From positions 1 to 64,000 of the forward strand of contig NZ_QLMG01000017.1 of NCBI RefSeq assembly GCF_003259905.1: a DNA stretch of 64,000 nt, given 5' to 3'. The stretch comes from Salipiger aestuarii (GTDB lineage Bacteria > Pseudomonadota > Alphaproteobacteria > Rhodobacterales > Rhodobacteraceae). A program made the position numbers and the translations under genes. The notes beneath the pieces are model-generated. The model saw only the letters and a list, made by a program, of their open reading frames with translations. It was not told the DNA's origin and searched no databases. This document shows, in pieces, positions 1 to 8,351 of the stretch (positions are counted from its first letter, which is position 1; every line of letters starts with the position of its first letter).

Positions 1-1
1 C

Positions 2-271
2 AGCCTTGAAGAAGCCGGGGCGCGCCTCTTCACCTTCACTCGGCTTGACCCGTCGCAATGGAAATCGGCCCGGACCACCAACGCCATCGAACGCCTGAAC
101 GGGGAGTTCCGCCGTCGCATCAAGACCCAAACCGTGCTGCCCTGCGCCGAAACCGTGCCGATGCTGCTCTGGGCGCTGCTCGCCTCAGGCCAGATCCAGA
201 TGCGAAAGGTCGATGGCTGGGAAACCCTCTCTCAGCCCATCGAACCGATGCCTCTTGACCTCGCCGCCTGA
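2..271 (+). mobile_element. IS256/mutator-type transposase, C-terminal end (partial)
   Basis: The reading frame enters from the left edge and stops with TGA at 269-271, giving about 89 C-terminal residues. The stretch RTTNAIERLNGEFRRR is the conserved C-terminal signature of IS256-family (mutator) DDE transposases, followed by the usual tryptophan-rich helical tail. The N-terminal part and catalytic aspartates lie outside the window. The right inverted repeat should lie within the next 100 bases, but it cannot be named without the other end. It lies about 540 bases outside the left attachment core of the first satellite, so it is probably a separate insertion. Confidence 0.75.
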
Positions 272-805
272 AAAAACGAGCCTTCAAATGCCCGGAGCAC
301 GCCGACAGGGAATTTCCACAGCATTTGCGACACGACCAGCCGCCAGGCATGCGTTTTCTGAACACGAGAATGCCATGTGGGCGCGGCACTGGGTTGAGAG
401 CATGTGGAACGCCCCGACGCCCGAGGAGTTCTGGCGATGCTTGATAATCGCAAAGACTTCAATGGATGCGCGCGTGAGCCCCGTAGCACCAAAGACCAGT
501 CTCTGGGGACAATACGCACCTGTGTTTCGAAGAGCGAGAAAGTCGGCAATCAAGGACCGAAACAAGGAGAGAGAGAAGAGGCTTGTTGGACAGGAAGCTC
601 CTGAGCCGGTTTTCGTCACCACGGCACAGTAGGGGCATAACTGGCCCAACGTATTAAAAGTGGTTCTATTGAGGTAGTTTGCACGTTTCACTGGCGTGCA
701 GAGTACCAACCAGCCAAACGCTACCCAAATGATACCCACAGCAAAACGCGCAGACGCAACGGATCGCTCAATAACGCACAAGCCATTGTTTTATTTCGGT
801 AAATG
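272..805. other. Intergenic stretch between IS remnant and left attachment core
   Basis: There are 534 bases with no convincing gene. Open frames exist on both strands but show no family signature and overlap one another. The first part should contain the right end of the insertion sequence. The rest is chromosomal flank that originally lay next to the tRNA-Phe 3' end before the satellites inserted. Confidence 0.5.
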
Positions 806-822
806 TGGTGCCCGGGGGCGGA
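806..822 (-). repeat. att core, left end of element 1
   Basis: Seventeen bases (tggtgcccgggggcgga) are identical to the 3' end of the tRNA-Phe gene, including the encoded CCA, at 23779-23795. Identity stops sharply at 823. It is the outermost of three copies and therefore the left junction of the tandem array. Confidence 0.8.
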
Positions 823-857
823 GTGCAGAAAATACCCTGAATCAATGACTTACGCGA

Positions 858-914
858 AAGTGGGACACTCAATCTTCCCATAGTTTCATTAGGTTTTTCA
901 GGGTTTTTGTCCCA
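858..914. promoter_or_regulatory. Left arm-type integrase site pair of element 1 (putative)
   Basis: Two 12-mers, aagtgggacact (858-869) and ttttgtcccacc (about 903-914), share the core GTGGGACA in opposite orientations. Both recur as exact reverse complements, in the same order, near the right end of the element inside the 3' end of the integrase gene (about 13363-13400). Paired repeats at both ends of an integrated element, next to the attachment core, are what arm-type integrase or excisionase sites look like. Binding is inferred. Confidence 0.55.
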
Positions 915-958
915 CCAATTCGGCGCTTTACGGCCAACGGAATCCAATCCTTCGGAAT

Positions 959-990
959 CAAAAACCCCCACCGGTTGCGACCAGTGGGGG
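959..990 (-). terminator. Leftward rho-independent terminator at the left end of element 1
   Basis: CCCCCAC (965-971) pairs with GTGGGGG (984-990), extended by an inner GGT/ACC pairing. On the minus strand the hairpin is followed by five T residues (complement of the A run ending at 964). It would stop transcription leaving the element leftwards. Element 2 has an equivalent hairpin in the same relative position. Confidence 0.55.
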
Positions 991-1055
991 CCATGAAAAC
1001 CGACTAGCGGGACCGGCTAAGTCCCCGTGTCGCGGCACCGAAAGAGGAAGATACG

Positions 1056-3404
1056 ATGCCCAGAAATTATAGCGCCAAAGCCACCAAAGACCAAGGCCCG
1101 CTTGACCGGCCTATGACCTTCACCAACTTTACCAATCAATGGGCTTTCGAGAAGAAAGAGGTGCGTGGTTCGCTCCGCAAGCTGGCCGTTCAAATCGAAG
1201 CCAAGACCGCCAAGAGCAAAGGCAAGCTGCCGTGGATCAAGGCGGCGACCTTCGGAAACATGAAGAGTGCGAAGGGCTGCTACCGCACAAATGACAATGT
1301 GGAGCACGTGACCGGCGTGGAAGGCGACCACGACGCTGGAACAATGCAGCCTGAAGAGGCGCATGCTCTGCTGGAAGCGGCGGGTCTTGCAGCGCTTGTC
1401 TACACCACGCCGTCGCATACGCCCGAGAAGCCGCGCTGGCGCGTCATCTGCCCCTTCAACAAGTCCATGCCGTCCAAAGACCGCTATCGCCTTCTGGCGC
1501 GCGTCAACGGCGTGCTGAAGGGGGCGCTGGCGGGCGAATCCTTCGTGCTGTCTCAATCCTACTATGCAGGCGGGGTGGAAGGTAGACCGCCGGTCCAGAC
1601 CTTCCTTGCCGATGGCCGCTATCTTGACGAATCCGACGATCTGGACGCCGGGGCGATGGGCAAGCCCGGGACTATCGGCGGGACCGGCGGACCGGGCGAA
1701 CGGCTGGACGAAGCCGCCGCGCTTGAAGCGATCCGCACTTCTGAAAACTTCCACGTCGCCGCCATTCGGCTGGCGGGGCATTGGGCCGCACAAAGCGAGC
1801 CGTTGTTGCGCGTTGGCGAAAAGCTGCGCGCCGCTTTCAATGAGGTGCCCGAGGCCGAACGGGACTCGCGCTGGTATGAGCGTGTGAAGACGATCCCGGA
1901 CATTCTCACGCATGTCTATGGGCGGGAAGTGTCGAAAGCCGCGCACGCGATAGACGACGATCTGATGGCCGACTTCGATGAAATCTGGATTAACCAGCAC
2001 CCCGACGGCGAAGAGCCTGAATTTGTGGATGAGCTGGCGGGCTTCGATCTTGACCAAGATGGTGTCATCCACGCCTTCACCGATAGGCACGTTGGGGAAT
2101 TGCTCTTCGATCACAACGCCGGGCGGTGGTTCCGCTTCATGGGGCACCGCTGGCAGCGCGAGGAAACCCAGCTCGCCAAACACTACGCCCGAGCCGTCTC
2201 CACCGATCTGGCGGCCCGCGACCCGAAGGCCAAGGCGCTGAAGAACGTGAACGTATGGGAAGCCATTGAACGCGGCGCGCGCACCGTGCGCGAGTTCGCT
2301 TTCTCGGCTTCGGGCTGGGACAGTGACGCCATGCTGCTCGGCACGCCCGGCGGCGTGGTGGACCTGCGGACAGGCCAGCTCCGTCCCGGGCAGCCTGAAG
2401 ACTATGTATCAAAGGCAACGGCGGTCACGCCCGTTCCGCTCGATTCCTTCGATCCTGAGCTGGATTGCCCGCGTTGGGTGGCGTTCCTTGACCAAGCCCT
2501 TGGCGGCGACACGGCGGCGATCCGTTTCTTCCAGCAATGGGCTGGATACAACCTCACGGGCGAGACCCGCGAACAAGTGCTGCTTTTCATCTACGGCCCC
2601 GGCGGCTCTGGGAAGACCACGGCAGTTTCGGTGCTGTATGATTTGATGGCCGAGTATGCCGCCAACGTCGCCACGTCCACGCTCACGGCGCAGCGGCATG
2701 AGGCGCACCCGGAAGAACTGGCGCGTCTCCACGGGCCGCGTATGGCGGTTGCAAGCGAAACGGAAGCAGGCTCGAAATGGGCTGAGAACCGTATAAAGGC
2801 GCTAACGGGTGGCGACCCGATCACAGCCCGCTTCATGCGTCAGGATAGCTTCGAGTTCCGCCCGGCCTTCAAGCTGACCATCGTGGGTAACAATGCGCCC
2901 GGCCTGAGCGACGTGGACTCCGCGATCCGTCGCCGCTTCATGATCCTGCCCTTTGACCACCCACCCGCCGCGAAGGACGAACACCTGCCCGAGAAGCTGA
3001 AGGCCGAGTGGCCGGGGATTCTGTCGTGGGCAATCCGGGGGGCGCTGGACTGGCAGGAAAATGGGCTGGTGCGCGCGGCCGTCGTGGAGGCGGCCACGCG
3101 GGACTACTTCGCACGGGAAGACACGTTTTCCTGCTGGCTGGAAGACGAGTGTGAGCTGGGTGGCCCGGAGATGGACGTGACTGGCCTTGGCTATGTGGAG
3201 ACTACGGCAAAGCTTTACCGTTCGTGGAGCGACTATGCCTATCGCAATAGGGAAGAACCGGGCTCTTTGCAGAGGACATTTCCCGAGAAGCTCAAGAAAG
3301 CGGGTTTCAAGGCCGTCAAAGACAGGGGCGGTATTCGTGGGCGTGGATTTGCTGGCATTAAGCTGCGTGAAGACGACGAGGGTGACTGCGATGACCTTAT
3401 CTAA
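1056..3404 (+). CDS. Phage/satellite primase-helicase (D5-type helicase fusion)
   Basis: A 782-residue replication protein. The first third (roughly 50-210) reads like an archaeo-eukaryotic-type primase module. A D5_N-like region follows at about 325-370. A superfamily 3-type helicase follows, with Walker A GPGGSGKT at 514-521, a sensor motif GNN near 610 and an arginine-rich segment (AIRRRF) near 622. Proteins of this architecture start and unwind replication of P4-like satellites and phages. A GAGGAAG ribosome-binding site precedes the ATG. It is the first gene of the element, and a 20-bp inverted repeat suited to an origin lies just downstream. The helicase assignment is firm. The primase activity is inferred from architecture, because I did not locate unambiguous catalytic aspartates. 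Confidence 0.85.
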   Translation: MPRNYSAKATKDQGPLDRPMTFTNFTNQWAFEKKEVRGSLRKLAVQIEAKTAKSKGKLPWIKAATFGNMKSAKGCYRTNDNVEHVTGVEGDHDAGTMQPEEAHALLEAAGLAALVYTTPSHTPEKPRWRVICPFNKSMPSKDRYRLLARVNGVLKGALAGESFVLSQSYYAGGVEGRPPVQTFLADGRYLDESDDLDAGAMGKPGTIGGTGGPGERLDEAAALEAIRTSENFHVAAIRLAGHWAAQSEPLLRVGEKLRAAFNEVPEAERDSRWYERVKTIPDILTHVYGREVSKAAHAIDDDLMADFDEIWINQHPDGEEPEFVDELAGFDLDQDGVIHAFTDRHVGELLFDHNAGRWFRFMGHRWQREETQLAKHYARAVSTDLAARDPKAKALKNVNVWEAIERGARTVREFAFSASGWDSDAMLLGTPGGVVDLRTGQLRPGQPEDYVSKATAVTPVPLDSFDPELDCPRWVAFLDQALGGDTAAIRFFQQWAGYNLTGETREQVLLFIYGPGGSGKTTAVSVLYDLMAEYAANVATSTLTAQRHEAHPEELARLHGPRMAVASETEAGSKWAENRIKALTGGDPITARFMRQDSFEFRPAFKLTIVGNNAPGLSDVDSAIRRRFMILPFDHPPAAKDEHLPEKLKAEWPGILSWAIRGALDWQENGLVRAAVVEAATRDYFAREDTFSCWLEDECELGGPEMDVTGLGYVETTAKLYRSWSDYAYRNREEPGSLQRTFPEKLKKAGFKAVKDRGGIRGRGFAGIKLREDDEGDCDDLI

Positions 3405-3678
3405 GTTATTGAAATCACTCACTTGCGACAAGTGCGACATGTCCTCCGGTTTATCGCCTAAAGCAACCTTCTTGAGTCCTATAGGGGTATTACCGGCGCA
3501 CATGTCGCACTTGTCGCAACCCTGCCGAACCTCGCCCGTAACGGTAGCCGGAAAGCAGAGTTTTGCCGAGATTACAGGCGTTACCGTAGCGGGTCCCTCC
3601 CGTGTAGTCGCGTCGGGGGTAACGCAGAGTCCCGGCATTTTCCGCTGTACAGAAAGCTTTAGACGGGAAACCCGGGTT
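3405..3678. other. Candidate replication origin of element 1
   Basis: A 274-base non-coding stretch between the primase-helicase and the opposite-strand HEPN gene. It holds a perfect 20-bp inverted repeat: 3423-3442 (ttgcgacaagtgcgacatgt) and its complement at 3500-3519, separated by 57 bases. Further right are several GTAACG/CGTTAC-type motifs (about 3539, 3580 and 3617). Repeats beside the initiator gene suggest an origin, as in P4-like satellites. The 57-base spacer could also form a large stem-loop with a regulatory role. Confidence 0.5.
3423..3519. repeat. 20-bp perfect inverted repeat, 57-base spacer
   Basis: Left arm 3423-3442 and right arm 3500-3519 are exact reverse complements. They flank no coding sequence. 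They could be initiator-binding sites or the stem of a long hairpin. Confidence 0.85.
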
Positions 3679-4167
3679 CTAAGGCTCCGGGAACTTTTGC
3701 TCACTGCCGAAGATGTCCATTATTTCAACTATTGCCTTGCGAGCATCATCCAGAATTTTCTTGACGGGTTGTTCGCTATCAAACTCCCCGCCATGAGCAA
3801 TGCGGTTCCGGCGCTCATTCAGCTGTTTGATCGGCCCGTTCCAAAGCTGCTTGAGGTGCACGTGTTCCTCATATTCTTCCATTATCGGAAGAAGTATCCC
3901 TGTGAACTTCCTGTGAATACCGTTCGCGTCCTTCAGGAGAGTGTTGACGAAATCAAGTGGCAAACCTTTGGTTGTCACCAACTCGTCCCGGATCGCAAAG
4001 TTTGTCATCAACTCCATGCAGATTGCTGCGCGCAGTGTTGCCGAAGAGTATTCGCCACGTTGATAGAGACCTATGGTCTTCTTCCAGTTCCTCGCGACCT
4101 TCTCGTCATCTGCCGCTTCCGCATATGGTTTCTTCCGAGATTTCTCTTTCAGTTTTCTTCGTGCCAT
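3679..4167 (-). CDS. HEPN-like protein, satellite cargo
   Basis: A 162-residue protein on the strand opposite to the element's other genes. I chose the ATG at 4167 because a GGAGGGG ribosome-binding site lies just upstream; an upstream in-frame start would add 19 residues with no such site. The N-terminus is strongly basic (MARRKLKEKSRKK). The rest is helical and ends with ERRNRIAHGG, which holds an Rx4H motif (Arg120, His125) typical of HEPN domains. Many HEPN proteins are ribonucleases in toxin-antitoxin, abortive infection or other anti-phage systems. Base composition is clearly lower in GC than the morphogenesis genes. Only 41 bases separate it from the divergent small terminase gene. A defence or toxin role is inferred; a non-catalytic HEPN protein is possible. 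Confidence 0.55.
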   Translation of the reverse strand: MARRKLKEKSRKKPYAEAADDEKVARNWKKTIGLYQRGEYSSATLRAAICMELMTNFAIRDELVTTKGLPLDFVNTLLKDANGIHRKFTGILLPIMEEYEEHVHLKQLWNGPIKQLNERRNRIAHGGEFDSEQPVKKILDDARKAIVEIMDIFGSEQKFPEP

Positions 4168-4208
4168 CAAAACCCCTCCATTTCTACCAACGTCAATAGG
4201 AGCAAGTA

Positions 4209-4724
4209 ATGAACGCAGAAGCAACCGCGCTTACCGCAACCGAGCTGGCCGAGATTGATGCGTTGGTTTTCGCACCTGATCCGGAAACAGTTACCGCTGG
4301 AAAGTTGGCCGAGTGGCTGGGGCTAACCCCGAACCGAGTGTCGGCCCTCGCACGGGAAGGCGTGATTCCCCGGGACGCTGACAAGAGGTTCCCGCTCCGA
4401 ACCGCGATCCGCGCCTATTGCGATCACGCCCGCGCCGGAGCCACTGGCCGCCGTGCCGATACCGAACTGGCTGCCGAAAAGCTCCGGTTGGCAAAAGAGC
4501 AAGCCGACAAAATCGCCTTTGCCAACGCCCGCGCCCGTGGCGAATTGATCACGGCAGGCGAAGTCGAAAGGGCGTGGGCTGGCGTCCTGCGTGACGTGCG
4601 TGCCGCCTTCCTTGCTTTGCCAAGCCGGGCCGCTTCCAAGCTCGGCCACCTTACACCCCATGACCTTGCGGCGCTGGATGAAGAAGTCCGCGACGTACTA
4701 TTGGAGCTTGCCGAACATGAGTGA
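4209..4724 (+). CDS. Terminase small subunit, Nu1-like
   Basis: A 171-residue protein with an N-terminal helix-turn-helix (about 28-60, containing KLAEWLGLTPNRVSALAREG) and a long helical segment (LRLAKEQADKIAFANARARG). It ends in a region typical of Nu1-family DNA-packaging proteins, which choose the packaging site and recruit the large subunit. A GGAGCAAG ribosome-binding site lies close to the ATG. The gene overlaps the start of the large terminase gene by 8 bases, so the two are probably translationally coupled. A satellite-specific small terminase is a known way for such elements to package their own genome. Confidence 0.8.
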   Translation: MNAEATALTATELAEIDALVFAPDPETVTAGKLAEWLGLTPNRVSALAREGVIPRDADKRFPLRTAIRAYCDHARAGATGRRADTELAAEKLRLAKEQADKIAFANARARGELITAGEVERAWAGVLRDVRAAFLALPSRAASKLGHLTPHDLAALDEEVRDVLLELAEHE

Positions 4725-6486
4725 CACTCTGACACTGACCCGCCGCAACGCTATGGCCGCCCTCAAGCCGCCGCCGCGTCTGAGCCTGCCGGATTGGATC
4801 GAAACCACCATGCGGCTGCCGGAGGGCGTCTCTGCGACCCCGGGGCGTGTCACGCTATGGCCGTATCAGCGCGGCATCGCAGAAGCCATTTCCGACCCGC
4901 TGATTGAGCGCGTGACCGTGGTGAAGCCGGTGCGCGTCGGGCTGACCACGCTGCTTTCGGGCACCGTGGCCGCCTACATCGCAAACGAGCCCGCGCCGAT
5001 CATGGTCTTGCAGCCAACCGAGGCGGACGCCCGCGACTACGTGGTAAGCGATCTGGAACCGATCTTCTCGGCCACGCCCGAGCTGAAGGGGCTCATGTCT
5101 GCCGAGACCGACGAAGCCGGGCGCAACACGCTGCTGTCCCGCCGCTTCCCCGGTGGCAGCCTCAAGGTGGTGGCCGCCAAGAGCCCCCGCAACCTGCGCC
5201 GCCACAACGTCCGCGTCCTGCTGATCGACGAAGCCGACGCAATGGAGCCGGGAGCCGAGGGCTCGCCCCTCACGCTGGCCGAACGCCGCACCCTAAGTTT
5301 CCCCAACCGCAAGATCGTGCTCGGCAGCACGCCCACGCTTGAGGCCACGTCCAACGTGCTGCGGAGCTACGCCAACAGCGACTCCCGCGTCTATGAGTGC
5401 CCGTGCCCACACTGTGGCGACTTCCACGAAATCACGTGGGCGGACATACAATGGCCCGAAGGTGAGCCCCTGAAGGCCGCCTATGTCTGCCCGAACTGCG
5501 GAGCCGTGACGGAAGAGCGGCAAAAGCCTGCTATGGTGACCGCTGGGCGCTGGCGGATCACGCGGCCCGAGGTGGAAGGTCACGCCGGTTTCCGGCTCAA
5601 CGCGCTTGTCTCCACACTGGCAAACGCGAGTTGGGGCAAGATTGCGCAAGAGTTTCTGGAGGCGAAGGCGCACCCCGACAAACTGCAAGTCTGGACAAAC
5701 ACCCTCATGGGCCAAGGTTGGCGAGAGGCTGCCGAAGAGATTGACGAAGCGGCACTGGCCGCCCGGGCCGAGCCTTTCGCGTTGCCCGATGCGATACCGG
5801 GGGACGTGCTCTTTGTCACCTGTGGCGTGGACGTGCAGCGCGACCGACTGGAAATGGTCTTCGTGGGTTGGAGTCGAGATGAAGTCTTCATTCTAGGCCA
5901 AGATGTGATCTATGGCGACCCAATGGGCGATGATGTGTGGGCTGAACTGGACGACGCTTTGCACACCATTTGGAAGCACCCCAAGGGCGGCTTCCTGCGC
6001 GTGGACGCCACGGGCATCGACGCGGGCGATGGCGTGACGATGGACCGAGTCATTGGCTTTTGCCGCCCGCGCATGGGCCACCGTGTCTATGCGGTGAAGG
6101 GCGCGTCTGGCGACCGACAGGCGATCAAGGCCAGCGACACAAGGGGTGCACGGCTCTTCATCGTGGGCGTGGATGGGCTCAAAGGCCAGCTGATCAACCG
6201 GCTGACCCGAGGCCGCTCTGTCCGCTTCTCTGACACGCTGGAAGGGCGTTTCTATGAAGAGCTGGCGTCTGAACGGCTTGTGGTGCGGTATCGTATGGGT
6301 GCACCGATCCGGCAGTGGGAACGCACCCCGGGCCGCCGAGCGGAGTCACTCGATTGCGTGATCTACGCAATGGCCGTGCGGAATCTGGTGAACGCCAACG
6401 TGGACCGACGCGCCAAAGAGATTGAAACGGTGACAATGCCGAAACGCCGCGTTATCGTTGCAAAAAGTAAATGGCTTGAGGGATAG
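4717..6486 (+). CDS. Terminase large subunit, GpA family
   Basis: A 589-residue packaging motor of the lambda GpA family (usual length 580-680). The N-terminal ATPase has a deviant Walker A (VVKPVRVGLTT, about 68-78) and Walker B LLIDEAD (about 168-174). Two CxxC pairs (CPCPHCG near 228 and CPNCG near 257) form a zinc finger. The C-terminal nuclease region has VDVQRDRLE near 371 and VDATGID near 428. The start at 4717 (MSDTLTLTRRN) is preferred over an upstream in-frame ATG because it overlaps the end of the small-subunit gene in the usual way. It would translocate the satellite genome into procapsids and cut it. Its family differs from that of the element 2 terminase. Confidence 0.9.
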   Translation: MSDTLTLTRRNAMAALKPPPRLSLPDWIETTMRLPEGVSATPGRVTLWPYQRGIAEAISDPLIERVTVVKPVRVGLTTLLSGTVAAYIANEPAPIMVLQPTEADARDYVVSDLEPIFSATPELKGLMSAETDEAGRNTLLSRRFPGGSLKVVAAKSPRNLRRHNVRVLLIDEADAMEPGAEGSPLTLAERRTLSFPNRKIVLGSTPTLEATSNVLRSYANSDSRVYECPCPHCGDFHEITWADIQWPEGEPLKAAYVCPNCGAVTEERQKPAMVTAGRWRITRPEVEGHAGFRLNALVSTLANASWGKIAQEFLEAKAHPDKLQVWTNTLMGQGWREAAEEIDEAALAARAEPFALPDAIPGDVLFVTCGVDVQRDRLEMVFVGWSRDEVFILGQDVIYGDPMGDDVWAELDDALHTIWKHPKGGFLRVDATGIDAGDGVTMDRVIGFCRPRMGHRVYAVKGASGDRQAIKASDTRGARLFIVGVDGLKGQLINRLTRGRSVRFSDTLEGRFYEELASERLVVRYRMGAPIRQWERTPGRRAESLDCVIYAMAVRNLVNANVDRRAKEIETVTMPKRRVIVAKSKWLEG

Positions 6487-6491
6487 CCGTA

Positions 6492-7487
6492 ATGACAAAT
6501 AAGAAATATCAAATTTTTGTATCATCGACATTTCGAGACCTAGCGGATGAGCGACAAGACGCTATTAGAAATATTCTTGATTTGAAACACATACCGGCCG
6601 GTATGGAGCTTTTCCCGGCAGCAGATGTGGAGCAATTAGAATACATTAAGCGTGTAATTGACGAATGTGACTACTATCTGTTGGTTATCGGGGGTCGATA
6701 TGGCTCTGTAGATGAGGGTGGCGTTAGCTTCACCGAGCGCGAGTATGATTATGCTGTCGAAACGGGGAAAGTCGTGATTGCATTCGTTCACAATAATCCA
6801 GCGACAATTCCTCTTGGTAAAAGCGAGACAACACAAGAAGCAATTGATGCTCTCAATAGCTTTCGAGAAAAAGTTATGGATGGTCGTTTGGTGAGGATGT
6901 GGAATACTCGGCAAGATTTGGAGCCTTTGGTTTTAAAAGCCCTCATTCACGCATTTAATGATCTGCCTCAGCAGGGTTGGATTCGTGGAGACACTGCCGC
7001 TAGCGACGAAACTCTTGCTCAAGCGAACAAGGCTTTGCAAGAAAACGCCGAGCTAAAAGGAAAGCTAGCTGAGCTTAAAAATAAATCTGAGCCCGCAATA
7101 GAAGGTTTGGCTAATCTTAGCTCAACATTTTCGGTGAGATGCAGGCGAAAAGCAAGGAGAAGTAACGGCTCCCCCCATTATTACGACGAACCTTTTGGAG
7201 CGACTTGGGCAGATCTTTTTGTTTCTATTGCGGGTTGCCTGACGCGACCAATGGTTGATGTCGTCATCGTGAAAGGAGTACAGGCTTTAGCTGAGGACTG
7301 GGGGTTGGCAGAAGTTACCTCAATGTACGATGCTGATAGAGTGACCATTAAAGCGCAACTGTTGGCACTTGGCCTTATAGAAGCACGACAATCTAAAGCA
7401 ACGCAAGGTGGCGTTCAAGAATTTCTGTCTCTTACTGACAAAGGCCGCCGATTATTCCTTGAAATGCGAGTTGTTCGGGATAGCTAA
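6492..7487 (+). CDS. DUF4062-domain protein, satellite cargo
   Basis: A 331-residue protein. The N-terminus (YQIFVSSTFRDLADERQDA, residues 6-24, continuing to about 100 with YYLLVIGGRYGS) is a DUF4062 domain, a Rossmann-like fold related to TIR/nucleoside-processing domains. It is found N-terminally in NTPase and defence-type proteins. A predicted coiled coil (about 168-200) and a C-terminal region resembling a winged helix (about 245-325) follow. The gene is strikingly AT-rich compared with the genes on either side and sits between terminase and portal, where no structural gene is needed, so it looks like a later insertion. I infer anti-phage defence or helper interference; the catalytic role is unknown. 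Confidence 0.7.
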   Translation: MTNKKYQIFVSSTFRDLADERQDAIRNILDLKHIPAGMELFPAADVEQLEYIKRVIDECDYYLLVIGGRYGSVDEGGVSFTEREYDYAVETGKVVIAFVHNNPATIPLGKSETTQEAIDALNSFREKVMDGRLVRMWNTRQDLEPLVLKALIHAFNDLPQQGWIRGDTAASDETLAQANKALQENAELKGKLAELKNKSEPAIEGLANLSSTFSVRCRRKARRSNGSPHYYDEPFGATWADLFVSIAGCLTRPMVDVVIVKGVQALAEDWGLAEVTSMYDADRVTIKAQLLALGLIEARQSKATQGGVQEFLSLTDKGRRLFLEMRVVRDS

Positions 7488-7657
7488 TTAGGGACTTTTT
7501 CGAGAAAAGATAACCTTTTCATTAATTCGGGATCGAAGCCTAACTCTGGGTAGTCATCCCAACCTAGCTCATTCAAACGCCGCAAGGCGAACTCAGCCGC
7601 TATTATAGGTGGATCGTTTTTGTAAGCCAGATATTCTAGTTTCTTACGGAGCGTCAT
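7484..7657 (-). CDS. Small hypothetical protein beside DUF4062 gene
   Basis: A 57-residue protein starting at ATG 7657 with an AAGGGAA ribosome-binding site; an upstream TTG at 7750 would give 88 residues. It is acidic at the C-terminus and contains RRLNELGWDDYPELGFDPE. No family recognised. It is convergent with the DUF4062 gene (4-base overlap of the 3' ends) and shares its lower GC content, so both may have arrived together, for example as a two-gene system. A 9-bp hairpin lies just upstream of this start. Confidence 0.45.
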   Translation of the reverse strand: MTLRKKLEYLAYKNDPPIIAAEFALRRLNELGWDDYPELGFDPELMKRLSFLEKVPN

Positions 7658-7678
7658 AAAATTTTCCCTTCGACTGGT

Positions 7679-7714
7679 GTGGCCGAGCAGATAAAAGAAA
7701 TCCGGCTCGGCCAC
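7679..7714. promoter_or_regulatory. 9-bp perfect hairpin upstream of the small cargo gene
   Basis: GTGGCCGAG (7679-7687) and CTCGGCCAC (7706-7714) form a perfect 9-bp stem with an 18-base A-rich loop. It lies in the leader of the minus-strand gene starting at 7657. It could be an operator, an attenuator, or part of a longer coding frame if the TTG start is used. Confidence 0.4.
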
Positions 7715-7828
7715 TGGCTCTCGATTGTAGGCTACCAACCCACGCCTCAATCCATACTTGCTCTACATTTAATTGACAAGCTAATTTTTTAATGTAGGAA
7801 TCAGCCTCGGAAACTCTCTGGAGGCACT

Positions 7829-8347
7829 ATGACCAACCCTTCGTATCTCTCTGTTGGCGATCTTGCGCAACGCCTCGCACCGATCACTGGCAACTCTGAA
7901 GCATTTCACGCCCGCCAGCTTCGGGCGCAAATCCGGGAAGCGGCGCTGAAGCCGTCCTTGCGCGGCGGCTCTGGCGCGACCGCCCCGGCACTCTTCGACG
8001 AAATCGGCCTTTGCCGTGCACTTGTCCTTCACGCCCTTGCCAGCGTGAAGCAGGAAATGGACACGCTCAAAGCCGTCGCAACGATCATGGAAACCGTGGA
8101 CCCTCGCGCCCGGAAGGCCGACGTGGTGGAGCCTGACGGCATGGAACTGGCCGTGGCTCGCATCCGTAACGGCGAACCCATGTTCCTGCATCTCGAATTT
8201 TCCATGTGGCCCGAAGAAGGCGAAGAAGACCGCGAAGTCTCTGGTTGGATCACTAATGACCCGACGCCGAACGACTCAGCGATCATGCCCCGCCGCGCAT
8301 GGATCGTTCTTCCGCTCCACCACGTTCTGAAGCCGCTGGTGGGCTGA
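7829..8347 (+). CDS. Hypothetical protein with MerR-like N-terminal helix-turn-helix
   Basis: A 172-residue protein with a strong ribosome-binding site (CTGGAGG) six bases before the ATG. Residues 5-65 (LSVGDLAQRLAPITGN, then ARQLRAQIREAALKPSLRGG) resemble the DNA-binding arm and recognition segment of MerR-type regulators. The remainder is acidic and unrecognised. It follows the AT-rich cargo and precedes the portal gene by four bases. It may regulate the late or cargo genes, since no CI-type repressor is seen elsewhere in the element. A structural role cannot be excluded. Confidence 0.5.
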   Translation: MTNPSYLSVGDLAQRLAPITGNSEAFHARQLRAQIREAALKPSLRGGSGATAPALFDEIGLCRALVLHALASVKQEMDTLKAVATIMETVDPRARKADVVEPDGMELAVARIRNGEPMFLHLEFSMWPEEGEEDREVSGWITNDPTPNDSAIMPRRAWIVLPLHHVLKPLVG

Positions 8348-8351
8348 TCTC

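Noticed and set aside
284-781. Possible minus-strand gene left of element 1
   Set aside because: The 165-residue frame shows no family signature, overlaps other open frames and lacks a ribosome-binding site; probably chance in GC-rich DNA.
3187-4209. Long plus-strand frame across the origin region and HEPN gene
   Set aside because: It overlaps the end of the primase-helicase and runs antisense to the HEPN gene, which has the better start, ribosome-binding site and motif.
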